From contig CAMDKB010000073.1 in NCBI GenBank assembly GCA_945901195.1, positions 1 to 13,498 of the forward strand: a stretch of 13,498 nucleotides of DNA. Direction: 5' to 3'. The position numbers and the translations under genes were made by a program. This stretch comes from Rhizobium sp. Q54. GTDB lineage: Bacteria > Pseudomonadota > Alphaproteobacteria > Rhizobiales > Beijerinckiaceae. Shown piece after piece: positions 6,620 through 13,229 of the stretch; within the stretch, counting starts at the first letter, position 1, and the number at the start of each line of letters is the position of its first letter. Under the pieces are notes generated by a model that saw nothing but the letters and a program-made list of their open reading frames with translations, did no database searches and was not told the DNA's origin.

Positions 6620-7459
6620 TCATCGCAATGGCTGGTCTGGCGTATAGGGGGGGCGGTGCATTCCGCCCGGCGAGAGTGTGAAAACTTCCACGCCTGATTC
6701 GGTCACGCCCACACTGTGCTCGAACTGCGCCGATAGGGACCGGTCGCGAGTCACGGCCGTCCAGCCGTCGCTCAGCACTTTCACCTGGGGGCGGCCGATG
6801 TTGATCATGGGTTCGATGGTGAACAACATGCCCGGTTTCAGGGGAACGCCTTCTCCCCGCTTGCCGTAATGCAAGATGTTGGGTTCGTCATGAAACAGCT
6901 TGCCAAGGCCATGGCCGCAAAAATCGCGAACAACGGAACAGCGCTCGCCCTCCGCATATTCCTGAATCGCCGCGCCGATATCGCCCGTCGTTGCGCCAGG
7001 CTTGACCGCGTCAATGCCGCGCCAGAGCGCTTCATAGGTTATCTCCACCAGACGCTGGGCCCGGCGGAGCACTTCACCTGAATAATACATCCGGCTGGAA
7101 TCGCCGTGCCAGCCATCGACAATCAACGTGACGTCGATATTGATGATGTCGCCGTCGCGCAGGGGCTTGTTGTCCGGCAAGCCATGGCAGACCACGTGAT
7201 TGATCGACGTGCAGATGGATTTCCGATAGCCGCGATAGCCAAGCGGTGCTGGATAGGCGCCATTGTCCATGGCAAATTCGAACATCAGATCGTCGAGCGC
7301 CTGGGTTGTGACTCCGGGCTTGACCTCGGCGGCTACGACGTCCAGCGCAAGTGCAGCCAGTTGTCCGGCCTTTCGCATGGCGGCGAAAGCCTCCGGACCG
7401 TGCAATTTGATGTGCCCGCTCTTTCGGGCCGGGGCTATGGCAGCGTCGACAAATATCAT
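6620..7459 (-). CDS. map: Type I methionine aminopeptidase
   Basis: The 279-residue product removes the initiator methionine from new proteins in the cytoplasm and is normally essential. The five metal ligands of the family are visible: the two aspartates in I-N-I-D-V-T-L-I-V-D-G-W-H-G-D-S-S-R-M-Y, the histidine in F-C-G-H-G-L-G-K-L-F-H-D-E-P, and the glutamates in F-T-I-E-P-M-I-N-I-G and Q-F-E-H-S-V. Substrate-site residues such as C-H-G-L-P-D and Y-R-G-Y are also present. The ATG at 7459 gives a standard N-terminus (M-I-F-V-D-A-A-I-A). The frame stays open upstream as far as 7798, but that extension is low-complexity, overlaps the divergent methyltransferase gene and is not typical of the family. 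The stop overlaps an ATG that would begin radC, which suggests a map-radC operon. Confidence 0.95.
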   Translation of the reverse strand: MIFVDAAIAPARKSGHIKLHGPEAFAAMRKAGQLAALALDVVAAEVKPGVTTQALDDLMFEFAMDNGAYPAPLGYRGYRKSICTSINHVVCHGLPDNKPLRDGDIINIDVTLIVDGWHGDSSRMYYSGEVLRRAQRLVEITYEALWRGIDAVKPGATTGDIGAAIQEYAEGERCSVVRDFCGHGLGKLFHDEPNILHYGKRGEGVPLKPGMLFTIEPMINIGRPQVKVLSDGWTAVTRDRSLSAQFEHSVGVTESGVEVFTLSPGGMHRPPYTPDQPLR

Positions 7460-7503
7460 TTCTGGCTCGTTTTGAAAGATGTTGTTCAATCTAGTGCATC
7501 GGG

Positions 7504-7556
7504 CAGGAAAATTGAACGGGAAAAGGAGGAAAGGGGCGGGAAAATAGGGAAGGGCT
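7504..7556 (+). other. Purine-rich tract between the divergent map and methyltransferase genes
   Basis: About fifty bases here are nearly all G and A on the plus strand (for example GGGAAAAGGAGGAAAGGGG). The tract lies in the shared upstream region of map and the methyltransferase gene, which must contain both promoters. I could not assign -35 and -10 boxes with confidence. Confidence 0.5.
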
Positions 7557-7703
7557 GACGGGAGTGCATTTTGCGCCCGCTTCAAGGTTTTCAGGAGCCT
7601 GCAAAATGGGTTAGAAGCAGCACGCCGGCGCGCTGACTCTGTGTGGACCGGTCCCTTCATCTTGAACGCGTGCAGGAAACCCTGCCTGCCGATTGTCCGG
7701 AAC

Positions 7704-8546
7704 ATGGAAATCAGGAACGAATCCGGCCCGTACGGGCAATTTGCGCCGAAGGGTCTGGTGGGCTGGCTGCTTGCCGAAACACGGCGCACGACCTCCAATT
7801 GGGCCAGCCGCCGCTGGGGATTTTTCCTGCGCAGGATCGGCGTCTATTTGCTGGGAGGCAAGCCTGTGGATTTGGAAACCCTCGGTGCGCGCATGCGGCT
7901 TTATCCCTACAATAACGTCAGCGAGAAGCGCATCCTCTTCACGCCGCAGTTCTTCGATGCCGAAGAGGGCGCGCTGCTCAAGAGCCGCATGAATGATGAT
8001 TTCGTGTTTATCGATATTGGTGCGAACATCGGCGGCTATGCGCTTTTTGTTGCCTCGCAGGCCAGTGCGCGCTGTCGGGTGCTGGCTATCGAGCCTCAAC
8101 CCGATATTTTCGAACGGTTGATCTTCAACATTCGCCAGAACGACTTTCCGTCCGTCAAGGCGTTGGAATGCGCTGTGACCGACGTGGATGGGGAAATCAC
8201 CTTGTTCGTGGACAAGGTAAACCGCGGCGAGACATCGGTGCGCGTGGTGAGCGCGGAAGGCGGTCGCAGCGCCATTCGCGTGCCCGCCAAGACGCTTGCT
8301 ACGATCATCAGGGAAGAAGGCTACGCGCATGTGGATGCGATCAAGCTTGATGTGGAAGGGGCCGAGGATCTGATCCTCGAACCCTTCTTCAAGTCCGCGC
8401 CGGAAAGTGTGTGGCCCAAGCTCATCATCATGGAGCACCTGCACCAGCGCTGGACTGCCGATCTGCCAAAATTGCTCGAAGACCTCGGTTATGTGGTCGT
8501 GCAGCGCACACGCAACAATTCGGCCTGGGTGCTGGAAGAGACTTGA
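7704..8546 (+). CDS. FkbM-family SAM-dependent methyltransferase
   Basis: The product (280 residues from the ATG at 7704) has the FkbM methyltransferase fold in its second half. The SAM-binding motif F-I-D-I-G-A-N-I-G-G-Y appears near residue 103, the acidic ribose-binding strand end L-A-I-E-P-Q-P-D follows, and the family signature I-K-L-D-V-E-G-A-E-D lies near residue 213. FkbM enzymes usually O-methylate sugars, polysaccharides or polyketides; the substrate here is not evident and no glycan genes are nearby. The first in-frame start is a GTG at 7641, but the ATG gives the more natural N-terminus M-E-I-R-N-E-S-G-P-Y; neither has a strong ribosome site. It is divergent from map and is the last intact chromosomal gene before the island. 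Confidence 0.85.
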   Translation: MEIRNESGPYGQFAPKGLVGWLLAETRRTTSNWASRRWGFFLRRIGVYLLGGKPVDLETLGARMRLYPYNNVSEKRILFTPQFFDAEEGALLKSRMNDDFVFIDIGANIGGYALFVASQASARCRVLAIEPQPDIFERLIFNIRQNDFPSVKALECAVTDVDGEITLFVDKVNRGETSVRVVSAEGGRSAIRVPAKTLATIIREEGYAHVDAIKLDVEGAEDLILEPFFKSAPESVWPKLIIMEHLHQRWTADLPKLLEDLGYVVVQRTRNNSAWVLEET

Positions 8547-8585
8547 GGCGAGCGCTTATTCGCGCCACGCCTTTACACTTTTGTC

Positions 8586-8699
8586 TCAGACTATGACAAA
8601 GTCCGCGCTGGTCAGCGCCAGCCCCTTTGTCAATTGGGCGATCTGGAACTGGCTTGGAGTGCCTGTTCCGTCAGCATCAAAATACAAGGCGCCATTTTG
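8586..8699 (-). pseudogene. 3' remnant of an RTX/haemolysin-type calcium-binding protein gene
   Basis: The minus strand reads N-G-A-L-Y-F-D-A-D-G-T-G, then Q-F-Q-I-A-Q-L-T-K-G-L-A-L-T-S-A-D-F-V-I-V and a TGA at 8588-8586. This matches the closing segment of secreted RTX proteins, which typically end in Y-(F/Y)-D-A-D-G-x-G, an (A/I)-x-L segment, then L-T-x-x-D-F and a short hydrophobic tail that forms part of the type I secretion signal. The glycine-rich nonapeptide repeats that should precede it are absent. The frame stays open to about 8767 but resembles nothing there and has no proper start. It is the stump of a gene cut off by arrival or rearrangement of the island to its right. Confidence 0.65.
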
Positions 8700-8774
8700 A
8701 CACTTCCCTACGACGGCATCGGTGTTTCTCGTGAAATACACGCAGTAACAAGGGCTTAGCGTCTCTTAGATGCG

Positions 8775-8794
8775 CTCATTGGTGACACAATGAG
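8775..8794. repeat. Inverted repeat with overlapping direct repeats upstream of the integrase
   Basis: CTCATTG (8775-8781) and CAATGAG (8788-8794) form a perfect 7-bp inverted repeat with a 6-base loop. The right half overlaps a near-direct repeat, GGTGACACAA followed closely by GGTACACAAC (8781-8804). It lies 45 bases before the integrase start. Such short repeats next to integrase genes are often recombinase arm or operator sites, or attachment-site halves; no second copy of a core was found in the window. Confidence 0.5.
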
Positions 8795-8839
8795 GTACAC
8801 AACGTGCTATTGTACGATGACGGCATAAGGAGACTCACT

Positions 8840-9995
8840 GTGCGATATGTCCAGTTGCGGGGCGGAACCTACTTCTACCGCAGGCGATACCCGGCGGACC
8901 TAGCGGCTATCTTTGGTGGTGCAGCGTTCAAATTCCAATCCCTCAAAACCCGCTCACCCGCTGAGGCTGCCAAACGGGCGGTAAGGATGGCCGCTGAGGA
9001 TGACGCGGAGTGGTCAGCTTTGCGAACGAACACTGGAGATATGCCCAGCGCGACCCCGAAGGACGTCCGCCGCTTGGCTACGGTGAAGCTTTACAAGCTG
9101 GGCTTTGCCCCGGGTGAGAAGTTGCACGAGTATGACCTTGAACACGTCCACGATGCACTCAGGGACAAACATCAAGCTTCCATGGAGGCGTATCGCCACG
9201 AACATGGGGGGGAACTACCAGACCCAAGGGATTATCTTGATCTCGTAGACCGGGAGATGCTCCGACAGGCGCACGGAAGACCTGCGCCTATTTGTCTTAG
9301 CGATGCATTGGACTACTACCTCAAGGAACACAGCAAAGGTAGACAGAAGAAGTTCGCAGATGATAAGCGCCGCTCGATTGCTCATGTCCTGAGAGTAACC
9401 GGGGCAGACTTGCCACTTATAGAATACCGCAAGAAGCACGCTGAGGCCGTGCGGGACGACTTACTGAATGGGCGCAAGACTCAAAGTGTCCGGCGACATT
9501 TAAATGATATAGGCGCTGTGTTTCAAAAGGGCATTATCGGCTTTGATCTCCAGATTGCCCGCCACCCGTTTACATCTGTGGCCATCCGCGACGAACGAGA
9601 GGACACGAAGCGCAAGCTACCATTTAGCCCCAGTGAACTTGAGGTAATAGTAAACGCCGCACGTCTTGCAGATGACGGCCTGCGACATATGGCTGCGATA
9701 CTGGTCAACACAGGTGCAAGAGTCTCTGAGATTGTGGGCTTAAAGTGCTCTGACGTGGTGTTGGAAGGGACAGTGCCATTCATCGTTATAGAGCCGGACA
9801 CCACGGTGGGCCGCACTCTGAAGACGAAGGGTAGCAAGCGCAAAGTTCCTCTTGTAGGTATTAGCCTTTGGGGCGCAAAGCGGGCGCTGGAAAGGGCGTG
9901 TATCGGTCATTCTGGTGGATGGTTATTCCCAAAGTACATATCTGCCCGGACCACTGGAAAGCTTACGGTCCAAAGCGGTTCCGCAGGCCCCTCCG
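8840..9995 (+). pseudogene. DUF6538-type tyrosine recombinase (integrase), N-terminal part, interrupted by IS3
   Basis: The protein starts at GTG 8840, since AAGGAGA (8827-8833) sits seven bases upstream and the product then begins M-R-Y-V-Q-L-R-G-G-T-Y-F-Y-R-R-R, the usual DUF6538 N-terminus; a GTG at 8804 is open but has no ribosome site. A core-binding region follows, then the catalytic domain with the first arginine in T-G-A-R-V-S-E-I and the beta-hairpin lysine in T-K-G-S-K-R-K-V-P-L. Translation reaches G-W-L-F-P-K-Y-I and then runs into the insertion sequence, stopping at 10087 after unrelated residues. The H-x-x-R block and the nucleophilic tyrosine lie on the other side of the IS. 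Such enzymes integrate and excise genomic islands, so the island is probably no longer self-mobile. Confidence 0.85.
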
Positions 9996-10061
9996 TGCCA
10001 ATGATGATGAGACACAGACCCGCCGGGAGTTTACCCTTGAGGGCCGAGGTCACAACATCCG

Positions 10062-10538
10062 ATGGTTATGCCCGTTTTGACTCATGAAAAGACTTTTGCC
10101 GCTTCCGGCCCCGGGACAGAGGAAGGCCGCAGGCCGACGATGGTCGCGTGGCCGGAAGCGGCTTCGCCCGAACTTTTGGCCCTGCCGCGCCGGCGCACGT
10201 TCAAAGCGCGTGACAAGCTGCGTATCCTGGCCGAGATCGACGCCGCGCGCGACACACCCGGCGGCATCAGCGCCGTACTGCGCCGCGAGGGGCTTTATTC
10301 GTCGGCGATCTCCGACTGGCGACGGCAACGCGACGCTGGCGCCTTCGCGGCCCTGAGCCCGGTCGCGCGCGGCCCCAAAACCGCGCCGGTCAATCCGCTG
10401 GCCGCCGATCACGCGCGCCTGCTGCTCGACAACAAGCGCCTGACGCGACGGCTGGAGCGCGCCGAGGCGATCATCGATCTCCAAAAAAAAGTCGCGGCCT
10501 TGCTGGGCCTGCCGATCGAGAACGTCGAGGAGCCATGA
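10062..10538 (+). CDS. IS3-family OrfA (helix-turn-helix DNA-binding protein)
   Basis: OrfA recognises the element's ends. The conserved part begins R-R-R-T-F-K-A-R-D-K-L-R-I-L-A-E-I-D, followed by a helix-turn-helix region (G-G-I-S-A-V-L-R-R-E-G-L-Y-S-S-A-I-S-D-W-R-R) and a leucine-zipper-like coiled coil (L-L-L-D-N-K-R-L-T-R-R-L-E-R-A-E-A-I-I-D-L-Q-K-K). The start is uncertain: ATG 10062 gives 158 residues, whereas ATG 10140 gives 132, closer to the usual size. Neither has a good ribosome site, and the second lies within a strong hairpin. The stop overlaps the orfB start (ATGA). OrfA alone usually represses, while an OrfA-OrfB fusion made by frameshifting is the active transposase. Confidence 0.85.
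   Translation: MVMPVLTHEKTFAASGPGTEEGRRPTMVAWPEAASPELLALPRRRTFKARDKLRILAEIDAARDTPGGISAVLRREGLYSSAISDWRRQRDAGAFAALSPVARGPKTAPVNPLAADHARLLLDNKRLTRRLERAEAIIDLQKKVAALLGLPIENVEEP
10098..10162. repeat. 13-bp inverted repeat over the possible orfA starts
   Basis: GCCGCTTCCGGCC (10098-10110) and GGCCGGAAGCGGC (10150-10162) are perfect reverse complements around a 39-base loop. The ATG at 10140 lies in the loop, ten bases before the right arm. In other insertion sequences, hairpins that form only when transcription enters from outside hide the transposase start; the same role is inferred here. Confidence 0.85.
10483..10491 (+). promoter_or_regulatory. A8-G slippery site for -1 translational frameshifting (orfA to orfB)
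   Basis: Eight A and a G occur in orfA codons CAA-AAA-AAA-GTC, so A-AAA-AAA is in the phase needed for tandem slippage. The -1 frame, which is the orfB frame, is open from this point (AGT-CGC-GGC and on) into the orfB ATG at 10535. IS3-family elements typically make the OrfAB transposase by such slippage. Confidence 0.7.
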
Positions 10539-11548
10539 TGGACGCGCTCGCGGCGCTGCCGCCCGGCGGTGGAATGATCGCCGCCAGTTGCGCGGCGCTG
10601 GGCCTGTCGCGCGCCAGTCTGCATCGCCGCAAGCGGCCGGCGCGGGCGGCGCGACCACGCGCAAAGTCTGGACGCGCGCTGGACGCCAATGAACGTCGGG
10701 CCGTACTGGACCTGTTGCGCGAGCCGCGCTTCGTCGATCTCGCGCCCGCCGAAATCTACGCCTGCCTGCTCGATGAAGGCCTTTATCTGTGTTCCATTCG
10801 CACCATGTACCGGGTTTTGCGCGAACATGACGAAGTGCGTGAAAGACGACGACAATTGCGCCATCCTGTTTATCAAAAGCCGGAGCTTCTCGCCGAGGCC
10901 CCTAATCAAGTATGGTCCTGGGACATCACCAAATTGATGGGGCCGGCGAAGTGGAGCTATTTTTATCTCTACGTCATCATCGATATTTTCAGCCGCAGGA
11001 TCGTCGGCTGGCATGTCGCGGACGCCGAAACCGCCGCGCTGTTCAAGCCGCTCATCGACGACGCCGTGCTCAAGCACGACATCGCACCCGGCCAGCTCAC
11101 ATTACATGCCGATCGCGGCGCGCCGATGAAAGCCAAAGCCACAGCACTCCTGCTTGCTGATCTCGGCGTCACCAAATCGCACAGCAGGCCCTACACCTCG
11201 AATGACAATCCGTTCTCGGAAAGCTGCTTCAAAACCCTGAAATATCAACCGCAGTTTCCAAAGCGCTTCGGCTGCATCGAGGACGCGAAACTCTTCTGTC
11301 GAGGCTTTTTCGATTGGTACAATCGCGATCATCATCACGCCGGCATCGGATTGATGACGCCGGACCAGGTTCACTACGGTCAGGCCGACGCGGTCCACGA
11401 AGCCCGCCAGAAAATACTCGATCTCGCCTACGCCACGAACCCCGAACGCTTCGTCAAAAAATCGCCTAACCCGCCAAACAAGCCAACAGCCGTCTGGATC
11501 AATCCGCCGGTCCGGAAGATCGAAAGCAAGGAACAAATCAGAGCTTAA
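10535..11548 (+). CDS. IS3-family OrfB, DDE transposase
   Basis: The 337-residue protein has the IS3 integrase core. An N-terminal HTH_21-like part (I-Y-A-C-L-L-D-E-G-L-Y-L-C-S-I-R-T-M-Y-R-V-L-R) precedes the first catalytic aspartate in W-S-W-D-I-T-K-L. The second lies in H-A-D-R-G-A-P-M-K-A-K and the glutamate in D-N-P-F-S-E-S-C-F-K-T-L-K. Exactly 35 residues separate the second aspartate from the glutamate, the DD(35)E spacing of this family. The tail has P-E-R-F-V-K-K and P-T-A-V-W-I-N-P-P, seen in related elements. Its ATG overlaps the orfA stop, and it is in the -1 frame relative to orfA. All catalytic residues are present, so the element could still be active. Confidence 0.95.
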   Translation: MMDALAALPPGGGMIAASCAALGLSRASLHRRKRPARAARPRAKSGRALDANERRAVLDLLREPRFVDLAPAEIYACLLDEGLYLCSIRTMYRVLREHDEVRERRRQLRHPVYQKPELLAEAPNQVWSWDITKLMGPAKWSYFYLYVIIDIFSRRIVGWHVADAETAALFKPLIDDAVLKHDIAPGQLTLHADRGAPMKAKATALLLADLGVTKSHSRPYTSNDNPFSESCFKTLKYQPQFPKRFGCIEDAKLFCRGFFDWYNRDHHHAGIGLMTPDQVHYGQADAVHEARQKILDLAYATNPERFVKKSPNPPNKPTAVWINPPVRKIESKEQIRA

Positions 11549-11583
11549 ACTCCAACTCCGGCTGTCTCATTGTCGTTGACACG

Positions 11584-11807
11584 TTCCGGGCGCGGCAATG
11601 AACAGGTGGCTAAACTCCACCACCGGGACCAACAAGACATCGCATTGCTTCCGGCACACGCTGCGCGACCGCCTGAGGGCCACAGGCACCCCAACTGATA
11701 TTCAGGACGTGATAGGCGGCTGGGGCGCTAGGTCTATCGGGCAGGGCTATGGTGACGGTCACGCGCCGGAACAACTTCACAGGTATTTATCGGAGATTGC
11801 CATATAG
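11584..11807 (+). pseudogene. Tyrosine recombinase (integrase), C-terminal part, downstream of the IS3 insertion
   Basis: After the insertion sequence the integrase resumes as V-P-G-A-A-M-N-R-W-L-N-S-T-T-G-T, then S-H-C-F-R-H-T-L-R-D-R-L-R, the H-x-x-R catalytic block. G-G-W-G, with the conserved tryptophan, follows, and S-I-G-Q-G-Y-G-D-G, whose tyrosine is the expected nucleophile. The frame matches the N-terminal part if the IS and a CG dinucleotide are removed (…G-P-S plus V-P-G…). An ATG at 11600 minus two (11598) exists, but the fragment cannot act alone because it lacks the core-binding domain and the first arginine. It ends at TAG 11805-11807. Confidence 0.85.
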
Positions 11808-11847
11808 GCATTGTGGCCCCTGCGGCGGCACTTCCACATGGTGCCGG

Positions 11848-11864
11848 GAGTCCCTAGGAGACTC
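11848..11864. repeat. GAGTC-N7-GACTC inverted repeat at the Mrr truncation point
   Basis: GAGTC (11848-11852) and GACTC (11860-11864) flank a 7-base spacer. The 18-base stretch beginning one base earlier is nearly identical (16 of 18) to the one at 13136-13153. The AGGAGACTC part also recurs at 8828 and 13331. It lies between the integrase end and the Mrr remnant. Confidence 0.7.
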
Positions 11865-12283
11865 ACAGGCAGCCGCCCACAGCTAGGCTGGGATACAACC
11901 CCAAGGTTAGCGTTGTCCAAAGGCTCGGTAAGAGCGGGGATGAGGGAATAGATGGTGTCGTGAATGAAGATCCCTTGGGGCTAGACGTTGTCTACATCCA
12001 AGCAAAGAGATATGCCCCGGATAACAGTATAGGTAGAGAGCGCATTCAGCAGTTCGCGGGGGCATTGGTTGGACAAGGTGCTAACAAGGGTGTCTTTGTG
12101 ACAACCAGTAGTTTCACCAAGGGTGCAGTCGAGTATGCCCAAAGGGTACCTCAACGCATCATCCTCATAGATGGCATGGAGCTTACAAGGCTGATGATGC
12201 GCTATGGTGTAGGAGTTAGAACCGAGAGGACAATCGAGTTGCGCAGGATTGACCTCGATTACTTTGAAGAAGTTGAAAGCTAG
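11858..12283 (+). pseudogene. Mrr-type restriction endonuclease, C-terminal catalytic remnant without a start
   Basis: The frame encodes nearly the whole Mrr_cat domain: G-K-S-G-D-E-G-I-D-G, then L-G-L-D-V-V-Y-I-Q-A-K-R-Y with the D…Q-x-K nuclease core, Q-Q-F-A-G-A-L-V-G-Q-G-A-N-K-G-V-F-V-T-T-S-S-F-T, I-L-I-D-G-M-E-L-T-R-L-M and D-Y-F-E-E. Mrr enzymes cleave methylated or foreign DNA. A full protein is about 300 residues with an N-terminal winged-helix part; that part is missing. The frame opens after a TAG at 11855-11857, with no ATG, GTG or TTG before a GTG at 11960, which lies beyond part of the active site. The residues between G-Y and the first motif (N-P-K-V-S-V-V) do not fit the family well. 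A GGAGTC…GAGACTC repeat lies exactly where the N-terminal part is lost. Confidence 0.8.
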
Positions 12284-12291
12284 GGGTATCT

Positions 12292-12675
12292 ATGAGACAC
12301 TCGTCTTTGGCAGTCGGTTTTCTCGCATTCGCGCTGATCGGCTGTAGTGGAAGCAGCCCACGCCAACAAGCCCAGCTCGCGGAAATACAAAGGGAGACAC
12401 GCGAGTACCAGGCGAAAGCAAAGGAGTTGATTGAAAAGCACTTCACATGTCTCCGAAAGGAAGCAGAAGATAAGCGCTTGGATCGATTAGACCTCGAAAC
12501 GGCTGCACACGCGATAACGGCATCCTGTTTGCCGATTGATCAACAATTTCGAACGCTTTCACGTGCTTTCCATAGGGAAAATATGTGGATCTACGAAGCG
12601 GCGATGAAAGGTAGGGAAGAGAAAGATTTTGACTTCGCCAAGAAACTTATCGCATTGAAACGGGCTTATGGCTGA
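12292..12675 (+). CDS. Small predicted lipoprotein, function unknown
   Basis: A 127-residue protein with a short lipoprotein signal peptide: M-R-H-S-S, a hydrophobic stretch (residues 6-17) and a lipobox L-I-G-C with the cysteine at 18, after which S-G-S-S follows. The mature part is charged and largely helical (Q-L-A-E-I-Q-R-E-T-R-E-Y-Q-A-K-A), with cysteines near 44 and 76 that could form a disulfide. It should be anchored in the inner or outer membrane facing the periplasm. AGGGG stands a few bases before the ATG, and the gene begins eight bases after the Mrr remnant stop, so it may share its transcript. I do not recognise a family. Base composition is lower in GC than the core genes, in keeping with transfer. 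Confidence 0.75.
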   Translation: MRHSSLAVGFLAFALIGCSGSSPRQQAQLAEIQRETREYQAKAKELIEKHFTCLRKEAEDKRLDRLDLETAAHAITASCLPIDQQFRTLSRAFHRENMWIYEAAMKGREEKDFDFAKKLIALKRAYG

Positions 12676-12719
12676 TAACGCAGCGTCTTATTTTCGAGAT
12701 GTACCTAATTTCGAAGCTG

Positions 12720-13037
12720 CTACACTTCACACTCTGCAAAATCTCGGGCATCGCTGAGATATGTATTCAACTCTCCTATGTAGCGATTTACAGAGCTACG
12801 ATATGAACTCAGTTCGGAGTTATACCGTTCAATGTCATTATTGTATGAGCGAATAGTATATTCATCGCAGTTATGTGTACGGCTATATTCGTTGACGCAG
12901 AAGGGAACCGACGGCTTCGTTGGCGGTGATTGGTGGAAAGAGGGAGAAGATGGTGCTGAGCAGTAAGCCATAGCAGAGCTGTTGGTTGCCACCACGATAA
13001 CGACAATCAGTAGTGACCGCACCCCCGCGACAGACAT
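12720..13037 (-). CDS. Small secreted cysteine-containing protein, function unknown
   Basis: A 105-residue protein with a clear signal peptide: M-S-V-A-G-V-R-S, a hydrophobic core (L-L-I-V-V-I-V-V-A) and a likely cleavage after A-M-A at residue 24. The mature part starts Y-C-S-A-P-S-S-P-S, has four cysteines (26, 47, 57, 103) and a run of regularly spaced tyrosines and asparagines in a helical segment (Y-N-N-D-I-E-R-Y-N-S-E-L-S-S-Y-R-S-S-V). I have seen similar small periplasmic proteins (C-x-x-P-S-x-P…C-D-E-x-x-I-x-S-Y-N) in alphaproteobacteria, but none with a known role. No good ribosome site precedes the ATG; a GTG at codon 6 is an alternative. It converges with the lipoprotein gene, 44 bases apart. 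Confidence 0.65.
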   Translation of the reverse strand: MSVAGVRSLLIVVIVVATNSSAMAYCSAPSSPSFHQSPPTKPSVPFCVNEYSRTHNCDEYTIRSYNNDIERYNSELSSYRSSVNRYIGELNTYLSDARDFAECEV

Positions 13038-13148
13038 TAAAGAAGGGCTTTGGGTTGTCCGTAGCTTTGAACTCGCGGTTACCCTCCAGGGTTGCCGACG
13101 CCTCCACAGAAGGGGATTACTGAACGATACCTCTTGGAGTCCGCAGGA

Positions 13149-13229
13149 GACTCGTGGGCGGGCCTTGGTGGCTCGAGCTAGGATGGCGGCTGTTTTTGCC
13201 GCGCTGCCGTCAGTGGACTCGGTAGAGTC
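13149..13229. repeat. 81-bp repeat copy A with conserved ends
   Basis: Copy A begins GACTCGTGGGCGG and ends CAGTGGACTCG-GTA-GAGTC. It matches copy B (13345-13425) without gaps at 49 of 81 positions, concentrated in the first 13 bases and in the last 20 or so, while the middle is divergent. Its end contains a GACTC-N4-GAGTC stem. It is preceded by GGAGTC, which forms a second inverted repeat with its own GACTC. Confidence 0.7.

Larger units (their letters stand above)
9996..11581 (+). mobile_element. Complete IS3-family insertion sequence
   Basis: The left end begins TGCCAATGATGATGAGACA (from 9996) and the right end, read inward from 11581, is TGTCAACGACAATGAGACA; 14 of these 19 positions agree and both ends show the 5'-TG...CA-3' pattern of IS3 elements. 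The match extends two bases further out on both sides (CG, 9994-9995 and 11582-11583). Those bases could belong to the inverted repeat or be a 2-bp target duplication. No 3-5 bp duplication is clear, although removing 9996-11581 plus one CG rejoins the integrase frame. The element, about 1.59 kb, carries orfA and orfB with a frameshift site between them and appears complete. Confidence 0.85.

Noticed and set aside
7460..7798. N-terminal extension of methionine aminopeptidase by 113 codons
   Set aside because: The extension is unlike the family, overlaps the divergent methyltransferase gene, and the ATG at 7459 gives a standard protein.
7611..8444. 277-codon open frame opposite the methyltransferase gene
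   Set aside because: No family features; the plus strand encodes clear FkbM motifs throughout this stretch.
9868..10080. 70-codon frame across the integrase/IS junction
   Set aside because: It is out of frame with the integrase and spans the insertion boundary; no motif or ribosome site.
9992..11588. TCCG as a 4-bp target duplication of the IS3 element (9992-9995 and 11585-11588)
   Set aside because: It would leave three extra bases on the right end outside the TG…CA termini, and the integrase frame would not rejoin.
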